Shown: piece by piece, positions 15,044-21,418 of the stretch
Layout: each line of letters opens with the position of its first letter
Numbering within the stretch: position 1 is the stretch's first letter
From: Rikenellaceae bacterium
Lineage (GTDB): Bacteria; Bacteroidota; Bacteroidia; Bacteroidales; Rikenellaceae
Direction: 5' to 3'
Assembly (NCBI GenBank): GCA_020859745.1
Contig: JAJBVQ010000143.1
Span: forward strand, 1 to 21,418
Length of the DNA stretch: 21,418 bases
The notes under the pieces: model-generated
What the model was told of the DNA's origin: nothing
What the model saw: the letters and a program-made list of their open reading frames with translations, nothing else
The model's database searches: none
Program-made: the position numbers and the translations under genes

Positions 15044-17017
15044 TTATTGCTGCGAGAAAGTCACTCGCAGGGTATCTTTCTGTTTCGGGTTTTTAACCCG
15101 CAGGGTAATGCGGGTCAGTTTCGGGCCCCATATTTTCGACAACCGCGGATCGGTCAGCTCCACCGCCTCGGCCGCCATTTCATATTTAGAAGCGTCCAGC
15201 GTCATTCGCAACGTCTTACCTTGAGCGGTCGTGATCTCAATAGCCTTGCCGAGCTTCACCGTCCCGCAGGTCAGGAAATTGAGCGCTACCGGGCCTTTGA
15301 TTTCCGACAGGTCGTACATGTCGGTCAGCGTCACCGAATTTTTCGACCGGTCGAAACGATAGTAGCGAATCCAACTGCGGCACGCCGCCTCCGCCGGATA
15401 GGCCCCCGCAATGTCCAGCGAAAAATCCATCACCCGACCATTATCCGAATATTTCACATTGCGCGAACGGTAGTTGCCGCCGTCCTTTTGCCCGAAACCG
15501 TTGATAACCGGCAGATTGTGATACTCCGACTGCATTGTCCAGATCGTGTAACGCCGGTGGTCGAACGTCGCAGCCGTGTAGGTTCCCACCCCGGCGTCCA
15601 CCATTACCGGCTGGCCGTCCACATAGAGGATAAAACTCCCCACATCGTTGTGGTTATGGCTCTCGGCATTATAGCCCCCCTTGGCCGCCAGCGTCAGCCC
15701 CTCGGCGCTCCCGCCCTTTGTCCGCGCCACCGCCACCTCGATACCGTCCATCCAGACCGACTGGTACAACGGCGCCAACGGGCGCGCCGCACACATATCC
15801 TTATAGACCAACGCCGTCTTGAGCCGTTCATCCATCATACCGCCCAGCGGATTTTCGGCAAACCCGGTCAGGCCGCCCAAGTATGAGCCGAACCGCATCA
15901 TCGTGCTGTCGCCGATATTTCGCCCGTAGCGGAACACCGTCGCCGCCCCCGGCGAAGCCTTTGCCTCGGCATCGGCGAAATTGACGAAGTAGAGGCTGTC
16001 GATATGCGCATTGGCGATATAGAGCCCGATATTCTTGACCCGCTGCTCGCCGAACAGGTCGATCCGACCGTGCGAATAGCCCTTCAGCACTTCGAGGTAG
16101 TTGTTCAGCATCCCCGCCGCGTGGCCCCAGTACGACGGCCCCTCCTCGCAGCCGCCATCCGGCTTGAAGAAGTTGATGAACTGATCCACCGACCGCATGG
16201 TTTTACGGACGATCTCCGCCCTCCGCTCCGGGTTATCCTCCACCAGCAACGCCGTGGTCAGCACGTTGAAGTTGCACCACGGGTTCCAGTTATTGACCTG
16301 CGCCCCCTCCGTGAACCCCAACCAGAACATATCGTTCCGTTTCAGGTACACGTCCAGCGTGTGCCGGTCCAATTCGGCCCGCAGCCGCTGCGGGATCGTC
16401 GGCGACATCTTGCCCAAATCCTCCTTGAAGAAATAGTAGGCCCAGGCCAGCGTATTGGCCGTCATGCCGCCGCTCAGGTCGATCGTGCGATGCTCGACGT
16501 CCGGCACCGCCGTCCCGCTCAGCTGCCAGTAGATATGCGCCGCGGCCACCCACGTACTCTGCTCGCACAGCGACCATACCCCGTCGGCAATCTGGTCCAT
16601 AAAACGTCCTTTACCCTCCACCAGCTCGCCGAGCATCAGGTCGGCCAGCGTCGAATAACGCTCCCCGATATGCCGGTCGTTCGGCTGCCGGATCCCCTTG
16701 CGGGCGAAATCGAGGTACGAAGTGACCGTCACGCTGCGCCATACATAGTCCAGCTTGGCCTCCGCCTGCTCCACAGCCTGCCGTTTGACCGCCTCCGGCA
16801 GCGACTGCCAGAAAGCCCGGTCGGCGTAGCCCGGATAGGGCTTGTACGCCTCCCGGCAGAGGGAGTCCATATCGAACCGCTGCGCGGCCTTCTGCAAAAG
16901 ATCAGGCTTAGCTTTTACCCCGGCCGAAGCCCGGGGCGCCGCCTGTATAAAAAGGGGTGCCGCCCCCAAAAGACCCGTAAGGAGCAGCACCGCCAAAAAC
17001 AGACTTGTCCGTTTCAT
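15044..17017 (-). CDS. Heparinase II/III-type polysaccharide lyase, exported
   Basis: A 657-residue protein with a Sec signal (MKRTSLFLAVLLLTGLLGAA, cleaved near residue 26) and no lipobox. An N-terminal helical toroid (about 35-340) holds NNWNPWCNFN (242-251) and EEGPSYWGHAAG with Tyr296, which fit the Asn and Tyr positions of lyase active sites. A C-terminal beta-sandwich carries SHNHNDVGSFILY (His454, His456, Asp458), VDAGVGTYT and SEYHNLPVINGFGQ, the hallmark of the heparinase II/III-like domain (PF07940). Lyases of this fold cleave 4-linked uronic acid bonds by beta-elimination and leave 4,5-unsaturated ends. I cannot assign the CAZy PL family (PL12, PL21, PL33 and others share the fold). 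It lies 14 bases after GH88, whose substrate it would make. Heparosan, heparan sulfate or another glucuronate polymer is possible. Confidence 0.9.
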   Translation of the reverse strand: MKRTSLFLAVLLLTGLLGAAPLFIQAAPRASAGVKAKPDLLQKAAQRFDMDSLCREAYKPYPGYADRAFWQSLPEAVKRQAVEQAEAKLDYVWRSVTVTSYLDFARKGIRQPNDRHIGERYSTLADLMLGELVEGKGRFMDQIADGVWSLCEQSTWVAAAHIYWQLSGTAVPDVEHRTIDLSGGMTANTLAWAYYFFKEDLGKMSPTIPQRLRAELDRHTLDVYLKRNDMFWLGFTEGAQVNNWNPWCNFNVLTTALLVEDNPERRAEIVRKTMRSVDQFINFFKPDGGCEEGPSYWGHAAGMLNNYLEVLKGYSHGRIDLFGEQRVKNIGLYIANAHIDSLYFVNFADAEAKASPGAATVFRYGRNIGDSTMMRFGSYLGGLTGFAENPLGGMMDERLKTALVYKDMCAARPLAPLYQSVWMDGIEVAVARTKGGSAEGLTLAAKGGYNAESHNHNDVGSFILYVDGQPVMVDAGVGTYTAATFDHRRYTIWTMQSEYHNLPVINGFGQKDGGNYRSRNVKYSDNGRVMDFSLDIAGAYPAEAACRSWIRYYRFDRSKNSVTLTDMYDLSEIKGPVALNFLTCGTVKLGKAIEITTAQGKTLRMTLDASKYEMAAEAVELTDPRLSKIWGPKLTRITLRVKNPKQKDTLRVTFSQQ

Positions 17018-17031
17018 TCCAGCAAAGCGAT

Positions 17032-18237
17032 TTATTTAGTTTCGAGATCCCGTTTGCGCTTGAGCGCTTCGAGGAAGTAGTAGTCGGCATAGACCAGGGG
17101 CACATCGACTTCCGACGGCCCCGGCTTGTTGCCCGTCGAGTGCATCAGCACGAAATAACCGTTCTCGCCCAGTTCGGCCCGGTAAGCCGGCGAACCGAGG
17201 TTCTCGACGATCCGGTCTGCCAGCTTCTTATACTCTTTGCCCTGCTTTTTACCCGCGTAGGTCGAAAGCTCGTAGAGCGCCGAAGCCGTAATGGCCGCCG
17301 CCGAAGCGTCGCGCGGCTCGTTTTCGATATTCGGCACATCATAGTCCCAGTACGGAATCAGGTCGTCCGGCAAATTCTTGTTCGTGAAAATGAACTTCGC
17401 GATATCTTCGGCCTGTTTCAGGTATTTCGGATCGTGCGTATAGCGGTAGCACATCGTGTAGCCGTACAGGCCCCACGCCTGTCCCCGCGCCCAGGCCGAC
17501 TCGTCGGCATAGCCCTGCGACGTCACCCGGCTGCGCACCTCGCCCGTCTTGGAATCGTAGTCCACCACATGGTAACAACTCATATCCGGCCGGTAATGGT
17601 GTTTCATCGTCTGGTCGGCATGCGAGGTGGCGATCTTCCAGAACGTGGAGTCCCCGCTCATCTGCGTGGCCTCGAACATCAATTCGAGGTTCATCATATT
17701 GTCTATGATCACCGGGCAGTCCCACCCGCGCCACTGCGGCCACGACTGGATCACCCGCGCCCCCGGACGATAACGTTCGCTCAGAGTCTTGGCCGCCGTC
17801 ACGATCACATCCTTATATGACTCTTTATCGGTCAGCCGCAACCCGTTGCCGAACGAGCAGAAGATCATAAAACCGATATCGTGATTCCCCCGGTAATATT
17901 TGATCCGCTCCATCCCCTCGGTATAGTGCACCGCCGGTTTAAGCCACTTGCTGTCGCCCGTCAACTCATACAGATACCACAGCGTTCCCGGGAAAAAGCC
18001 GCTCGTCCAATCGTCCAGCGTGGTAAAAACCAGCCGGCCGTTCTTATCCGTGGTACGCGGACTGGGAATATCCTTGAAAGTGTCCATCGTGTCCACCATC
18101 AGCCGGACCTGTTTAGCCGCGAAGTCCACATTCTCCGTAATAACGGGCGCCACCTTTTTGCCTTTGGCCTGCACGGGAGACGTCCCCGCAAAGGCCGCCA
18201 AAGCCAGCGAACAAGCTGCGATTGCTTTGATTTTCAT
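17032..18237 (-). CDS. Unsaturated glucuronyl hydrolase, GH88, exported
   Basis: A 401-residue enzyme that hydrolyses 4,5-unsaturated uronic acid from lyase products. The Sec signal MKIKAIAACSLALAAFAGTS ends near PVQA-KG, and there is no lipobox. The (alpha/alpha)6-barrel residues of Bacillus UGL are preserved: Asp120 in NHDIGFM corresponds to Asp88, and Asp179 in VIIDNMMNLELM to Asp149, with similar spacing (59 residues against 61). DDWTSGFFPG (75-84) and SAWARGQAWGLYGY (247-260) are further family signatures. It is the first gene of the minus operon, directly behind the divergent promoter and LacI-type operator. The released product rearranges to 5-keto-4-deoxyuronate, the substrate of KduI encoded on the other side. 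Confidence 0.96.
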   Translation of the reverse strand: MKIKAIAACSLALAAFAGTSPVQAKGKKVAPVITENVDFAAKQVRLMVDTMDTFKDIPSPRTTDKNGRLVFTTLDDWTSGFFPGTLWYLYELTGDSKWLKPAVHYTEGMERIKYYRGNHDIGFMIFCSFGNGLRLTDKESYKDVIVTAAKTLSERYRPGARVIQSWPQWRGWDCPVIIDNMMNLELMFEATQMSGDSTFWKIATSHADQTMKHHYRPDMSCYHVVDYDSKTGEVRSRVTSQGYADESAWARGQAWGLYGYTMCYRYTHDPKYLKQAEDIAKFIFTNKNLPDDLIPYWDYDVPNIENEPRDASAAAITASALYELSTYAGKKQGKEYKKLADRIVENLGSPAYRAELGENGYFVLMHSTGNKPGPSEVDVPLVYADYYFLEALKRKRDLETK

Positions 18238-18313
18238 ACCGAAAAAAGAGTTATTTGGGTTTGTTCTTAAAAAATTTTAATATTTAATCCACGTAACGAT
18301 CTGTATATCATTT

Positions 18314-18330
18314 ACGCAACCGATTGCACA
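18314..18330. promoter_or_regulatory. Predicted LacI-family operator of the minus (degradation) operon
   Basis: CAACCGATTG (18317-18326) fits CAANCGNTTG, the central-CpG palindrome typical of LacI-family sites, extended to GCAACCGATTGC. On the minus strand it starts within a few bases of the -7 box and would cover the transcription start, so binding should block the polymerase. A matching, oppositely oriented site lies in front of lacI. Confidence 0.75.
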
Positions 18331-18359
18331 AATGTAGAAATTATATCCGTTTCTCCAAA
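18329..18359 (-). promoter_or_regulatory. Promoter of the GH88-lyase-GH89-DUF2264 operon
   Basis: On the minus strand, TTTG (18356-18359) is followed after exactly 19 bases by TACATTTG (18329-18336), a perfect Bacteroidota -33/-7 pair. The -7 box abuts the predicted operator. The leader to the GH88 start at 18237 is about 85 bases. Confidence 0.8.
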
Positions 18360-18454
18360 AAACTTAATAGGATTGTTTTGCCTCCGGATACCATTAAATA
18401 CTTTATATATAATATATTAATACCATACATGAATAATTTTCGCCGGAAAAAATA

Positions 18455-18485
18455 TTTGCATCCACCGGATTAATCTTTACATTTG
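18455..18485 (+). promoter_or_regulatory. Promoter of the lacI-kduI-kduD operon
   Basis: TTTG (18455-18458), 19 bases, then TACATTTG (18478-18485): the same boxes and spacing as the divergent promoter on the other strand. The start site should fall inside the operator at 18485-18500, leaving a leader of about 35 bases to the lacI ATG. AT-rich DNA upstream (18362-18440) could aid both promoters. Confidence 0.8.
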
Positions 18486-18500
18486 CACAAACGATTGCGT
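18485..18500. promoter_or_regulatory. Predicted LacI-family operator of the lacI-kduI-kduD operon
   Basis: CAAACGATTG (18488-18497) fits CAANCGNTTG. Together with the preceding -7 box it aligns with the reverse complement of the other operator over about 27 bases (TACATTTG, then CAA.CG.TTGCGTA). A further perfect palindrome GTTGCGCAAC lies at 18506-18515 and may be an accessory site. Repression of its own gene by the regulator is implied. Confidence 0.75.
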
Positions 18501-18525
18501 AGATCGTTGCGCAACTCCCGGAAAA

Positions 18526-19542
18526 ATGGCCAAAAAGAGAACCTCCATATACGACATAGCCCAGCGGCTGGGCGTCTCGGTGTCCAGCGTATCGCGGGCG
18601 CTGAGCGACCACCCGTCGATCAGCGCGGCCCTCAAGGAGCGTATCCGGCAGGTAGCCGAGGAGCTGCACTACACCCCCAGTTCGGTGGCAGTCAACCTTA
18701 AGACCGGCCGTCGGAACACCATCGGCGTGGTGGTGCCGGGCATCAACCGGAGCTTTTTCTCGTCGGCCATCGAAGGGATCGAGGACAAGGCTTACAAACA
18801 GGGGTACGACGTGCTGATCTACCAGTCGAAGGATTCGGCGGAGCGGGAAGAGCGCATCGTCCATTCGCTGGCAGGCAAGGTGGACGGGGTGATCGCTTCC
18901 GTGGCGGCTGACACGACGGACCACAGCTATTACAACGACCTTGCGGCATCGGGAGTTCCGGTGGTGCTGTTCGACCGGACGGCGGCGGGAGTCGATGCGG
19001 GAACGGTCATCGTGGACGACTACCAGGGGGCGGTACTGGCGGTGAAACACCTGCTCCGGCAGGGTTTCACGCGGATATACCACTGCGCGGGGCCGCAACA
19101 TGTCAACGTGTGGGGAAACCGGATGAAAGGCTACCTCGACACCATGCAGGGGGCGGGAATACCGATTGCCAAAGAGTATATTTTCGAGGGGCTGAACACT
19201 TCCGAGGAGGAAGGGCGGCGGTTCGCCAAAGAGGTATTGGCGAGCGGCACGCTGCCGGAAGCCGTATTTTTCGCCGGGGATTTCGCCGCTTTGGGGGCCA
19301 TGCTGAAATTCCAGAAAGCGGGGATACGCATCCCGGAGGAGATCTCCGTGGTCGGGCTCGCCAACGAACCGTTCTGCCAGTTACTGGCCACGCCGCTCAG
19401 TTCGGTGGACCAGTTCAGCTACAAAATGGGCTACATGGCGGGCAAGATGATGTTCGACCGGCTCCGGGGAGAGCCGCAGGTCGGGATCGTCATCGCCCCG
19501 GAACTTATTATCCGCAAATCATCATTAAAAAACACCAAATAA
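18526..19542 (+). CDS. LacI-family transcriptional regulator of the uronate/GlcNAc glycan locus
   Basis: A 338-residue regulator. An N-terminal helix-turn-helix (SIYDIAQRLGVSVSSVSRAL, residues 7-26) is followed by the hinge helix PSSVAVNLKTG with Leu58, the residue that intercalates at the central CpG of LacI-type operators. A periplasmic-binding-protein-like sensor domain follows (IGVVVPGINRSFFSSAIEGI at 66-85, VDGVIAS, PVVLFDR, a VDDYQGA segment, FFAGDFAALGAM). Full length is usual for the family. It is the first gene of the plus operon, 2 bases before kduI, and is divergent from the degradation operon. Two CAANCGNTTG operators lie in the shared promoter region. Repression relieved by a pathway intermediate, such as a keto-deoxy sugar acid, is inferred. 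The ligand is unknown. Confidence 0.95.
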   Translation: MAKKRTSIYDIAQRLGVSVSSVSRALSDHPSISAALKERIRQVAEELHYTPSSVAVNLKTGRRNTIGVVVPGINRSFFSSAIEGIEDKAYKQGYDVLIYQSKDSAEREERIVHSLAGKVDGVIASVAADTTDHSYYNDLAASGVPVVLFDRTAAGVDAGTVIVDDYQGAVLAVKHLLRQGFTRIYHCAGPQHVNVWGNRMKGYLDTMQGAGIPIAKEYIFEGLNTSEEEGRRFAKEVLASGTLPEAVFFAGDFAALGAMLKFQKAGIRIPEEISVVGLANEPFCQLLATPLSSVDQFSYKMGYMAGKMMFDRLRGEPQVGIVIAPELIIRKSSLKNTK

Positions 19543-19544
19543 CC

Positions 19545-20390
19545 ATGTCTGACGTAAAATACGAAATGCGCTACGCTTCGCATCCGGCGGATGCCAAGGG
19601 CTACGACACCGAACGCCTGCGGGCGGAATACCTCTTCCCGAACATTATGACCGAAGGGGAGATCAACCTCGTTTATTCGGCTTACGACCGCCTGATCGTG
19701 GGCGGCGCGGTGCCGACCGGCAAGGCCCTCACGCTGGATGCCATCGACCCGCTGCGGGCCGACTTTTTCCTGCACCGCCGCGAGCTGGGGATCATCAACG
19801 TCGGCGGAGCCGGAACGGTCAAAGCGGGGGACAAGGAATTTCATCTCGACTACAAAGAGGCCCTCTACCTGGGCAAGGGCGACCGCAACGTCGTCTTCAC
19901 GAGCGACGACGCCGCGAAACCGGCGCGCTTCTATTTCAATTCGGCCCCGGCCCATGCGGAATACCCGGACAAAAAGATCACCAAAGCGGATGCGGTAGTG
20001 GTCGAACTGGGATCGCTCGAAGAGAGCAACCACCGGGTTATCAACAAGATGATCGTGAATCAGGTATTGCCGACCTGCCAGCTCCAAATGGGGATGACGG
20101 AGCTCAAACCGGGCAGCGTATGGAACACCATGCCGGCCCACACGCACGACCGGCGGATGGAGGCGTACTTCTATTTCGAACTGCCGGATGACCAGGCGGT
20201 CTGCCACTTCATGGGCCAGCCGCAGGAGACGCGCCACATCTGGATGCGCAACCAGCAGGCGGTAATCTCGCCTCAGTGGTCGATCCATTCGGCCTGCGCG
20301 ACGCACAACTACACCTTTATCTGGGGCATGGCCGGCGAGAATATGGACTACGGCGACATGGACGGCTGCGCAACTACTGACCTTAAATAG
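19545..20390 (+). CDS. kduI: 5-dehydro-4-deoxy-D-glucuronate isomerase
   Basis: A 281-residue cupin isomerase that converts 5-keto-4-deoxyuronate, formed from unsaturated uronic acid, to 2,5-diketo-3-deoxygluconate in the cytoplasm (EC 5.3.1.17). The metal ligands of E. coli KduI (His196, His198, Glu203, His245) are all present with a constant offset of three: His199, His201 and Glu206 in MPAHTHDRRMEAYFYF, and His248 in PQWSIHSACATHNYTFIWGM. The N-terminal KYEMRYASHPADAKGYDTER and FPNIMTEGEINLVYSAYDRL are also typical. The frame is open upstream to 19110 inside lacI, but the ATG at 19545, 2 bases after the lacI stop, gives the family's normal length (278 in E. coli). It is followed by kduD after 12 bases. 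Confidence 0.97.
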   Translation: MSDVKYEMRYASHPADAKGYDTERLRAEYLFPNIMTEGEINLVYSAYDRLIVGGAVPTGKALTLDAIDPLRADFFLHRRELGIINVGGAGTVKAGDKEFHLDYKEALYLGKGDRNVVFTSDDAAKPARFYFNSAPAHAEYPDKKITKADAVVVELGSLEESNHRVINKMIVNQVLPTCQLQMGMTELKPGSVWNTMPAHTHDRRMEAYFYFELPDDQAVCHFMGQPQETRHIWMRNQQAVISPQWSIHSACATHNYTFIWGMAGENMDYGDMDGCATTDLK

Positions 20391-20402
20391 CGGAAACATA
20401 GC

Positions 20403-21197
20403 ATGAAATCACTGGAACTTTTCGACCTTACGGGCAAAGTGGCCCTGGTCACAGGCGGAACGCACGGACTCGGCATGGCCGTGGCCACGGCGTTGGCACA
20501 GGCTGGCGCGACGCTGGTCGTGAACGGCCACTCGGCCGGTAAAATGGAAAATGCGCTCAAAGAATACGAAGCCAATGGGATCAAAGCGCACGGTTACCTG
20601 TTCGACGTGACCGACGAGGCCCAAGTGACCGAGTACGTCGCTAAAATCGCGCGGGAGGTAGGGCCGATCGACATCCTGGTCAACAACGCCGGGATCATCA
20701 AGCGCATTCCGGCCACCGAAATGAGCCTCGCCGACTGGAACACCGTGATCACTACCGACCTGACCTCGCCGTTCCTGATGTCGAAGGCCGTGGCCGGGAG
20801 CATGATCGAACGCGGCGGCGGGAAGATCATCAACATGTGCTCGATGATGAGCGAAGTGGGACGCGACACGGTGAGCGCATACGCCGCTGCCAAGGGGGGG
20901 CTGAAAATGCTGACCAAGAACCTCGCTACGGAATGGGCGCGCTACAATATCCAGGTGAACGGCATCGGACCGGGTTATTTCGCCACGGCGCAGACCGCGC
21001 CGATCCGGGTGGACGGCAACCCGTTTAACGAGTTCATTATTAAACGCACCCCGGCTGCCCGCTGGGGCGACCCGGAAGACTTGGCCGGAACGGCCGTATT
21101 CCTCGCCTCCCGTGCTTCGGACTTCGTGAACGGTCATATCGTCTATGTGGACGGGGGTATCCTCGCCACGCTGGGTAAAGCGATGAACGAAAACTAA
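20403..21197 (+). CDS. kduD: 2-dehydro-3-deoxy-D-gluconate 5-dehydrogenase (SDR family)
   Basis: A 264-residue short-chain dehydrogenase that reduces 2,5-diketo-3-deoxygluconate to 2-keto-3-deoxygluconate, the step after KduI. Classical SDR motifs are present: the cofactor-binding TGGTHGLG (17-24), NNAG (94-97), and the catalytic Ser147, Tyr160 and Lys164 (YAAAKGG). IQVNGIGPGYFATAQTAPI and the C-terminal GHIVYVDGGILATLG fit the gluconate 5-dehydrogenase/KduD group. From sequence alone a gluconate 5-dehydrogenase is nearly indistinguishable; direct linkage to kduI decides the call. The kinase and aldolase for 2-keto-3-deoxygluconate are not in the window. It is followed after 21 bases by a lipoprotein gene on the same strand. 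Confidence 0.93.
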   Translation: MKSLELFDLTGKVALVTGGTHGLGMAVATALAQAGATLVVNGHSAGKMENALKEYEANGIKAHGYLFDVTDEAQVTEYVAKIAREVGPIDILVNNAGIIKRIPATEMSLADWNTVITTDLTSPFLMSKAVAGSMIERGGGKIINMCSMMSEVGRDTVSAYAAAKGGLKMLTKNLATEWARYNIQVNGIGPGYFATAQTAPIRVDGNPFNEFIIKRTPAARWGDPEDLAGTAVFLASRASDFVNGHIVYVDGGILATLGKAMNEN

Positions 21198-21218
21198 TCT
21201 ACCCCTAATAAACCGAAT

Positions 21219-21418
21219 ATGAAAAAGATAGCCTTGCTTTTGGCCGCTGCCGCCCTGCTGGTGTCGTGCGGCGGAGTGAAAGTCAAAGTGACCAACCCGC
21301 TGAAAATCTCCCGTACCAACGAAACCGTCGAGATCCGCTGGAACGACCTGCTGGCCAAACTGCCGAAAGCCACGCCGCAGGACATTATCGTGATCGCGCC
21401 GGACGGCAGCCAACAGCC
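21219..21418 (+). CDS. DUF4861-like lipoprotein, N-terminal part only
   Basis: Sixty-six codons are visible before the window ends. The N-terminus is a lipoprotein signal: MKKIALLLAAAALLVSC with lipobox LVSC and Cys17 as the anchor. The mature part begins VKVTNPLKISRTNETVEIRW and then DLLAKLPKATPQDIIV, which resembles the start of DUF4861 proteins often found in Bacteroidota polysaccharide-utilisation loci. Their function is not established. It is the fourth gene of the lacI-kduI-kduD operon, 21 bases after kduD, and is probably co-regulated with uronate catabolism. The family call rests on the short N-terminal region only. Confidence 0.65.
   Translation, partial: MKKIALLLAAAALLVSCGGVKVKVTNPLKISRTNETVEIRWNDLLAKLPKATPQDIIVIAPDGSQQ

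Noticed and set aside
19110..19544. Upstream extension of the kduI frame into lacI
   Set aside because: The extension overlaps the lacI coding sequence in another frame; the ATG at 19545 gives the normal KduI length and N-terminus.
1..21418. CRISPR array, prophage or defence system
   Set aside because: No spaced direct repeats, cas genes, phage structural genes, integrase or restriction genes were seen.

Overview
The window looks like chromosomal DNA of a GC-rich Bacteroidota, and Alistipes or another Rikenellaceae genus is my best guess. The reasons are the Bacteroidota-type promoter boxes (TTTG, about 19 bases, TAnnTTTG) seen in front of several genes, the weak Shine-Dalgarno sites, and the protein families present (NAGLU, GH88, DUF2264 and DUF4861 proteins, an RND pump with a lipoprotein outer-membrane factor). 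The genus is inferred from composition and family content, not proven.

Left part (1-2.6 kb): the N-terminal part of an exported M15-type peptidase (minus, cut by the window edge); a tRNA-Pro(GGG) with a Bacteroidota promoter and a bidirectional terminator; a DUF418 membrane protein (minus); and a small protein of unknown function (minus). Upstream of the last lies an AT-rich, 143-base imperfect inverted repeat with a small perfect hairpin at its centre, followed by a GC-rich stretch with no convincing gene.

Efflux part (2.6-8.8 kb, all minus): yccF, then a complete tripartite RND pump in the order membrane fusion protein, RND transporter, outer-membrane factor. The genes are tightly spaced or overlapping. 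No regulator is next to them. A class-3-like aldehyde dehydrogenase (plus) follows, ending in a strong hairpin shared with the convergent operon to its right.

Glycan part (10.3-21.4 kb): a divergent locus. The minus operon, in order of transcription, encodes a GH88 unsaturated glucuronyl hydrolase, a heparinase II/III-type polysaccharide lyase, a GH89 alpha-N-acetylglucosaminidase and two tandem DUF2264 proteins. All five have Sec signals and no lipobox, so they are probably soluble and periplasmic. The plus operon encodes a LacI-type regulator, KduI, KduD and the start of a DUF4861-type lipoprotein. Together these suggest stepwise degradation of a polymer or oligomer of alternating uronic acid and alpha-linked GlcNAc (heparosan or the unsulfated blocks of heparan sulfate would fit). 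The lyase would make 4,5-unsaturated uronates, GH88 would release them, GH89 would remove alpha-GlcNAc, DUF2264 proteins may act on remaining glucuronosyl ends, and KduI/KduD would convert the keto-deoxy-uronate to 2-keto-3-deoxygluconate. No sulfatase, SusC/SusD or surface lyase is visible in the window.

The most informative regulatory feature is the 288-base divergent intergenic region. Each side carries the same promoter spacing (TTTG-N19-TACATTTG) with a CAANCGNTTG palindrome just after the -7 box, so one LacI-family repressor could plausibly close both operons.
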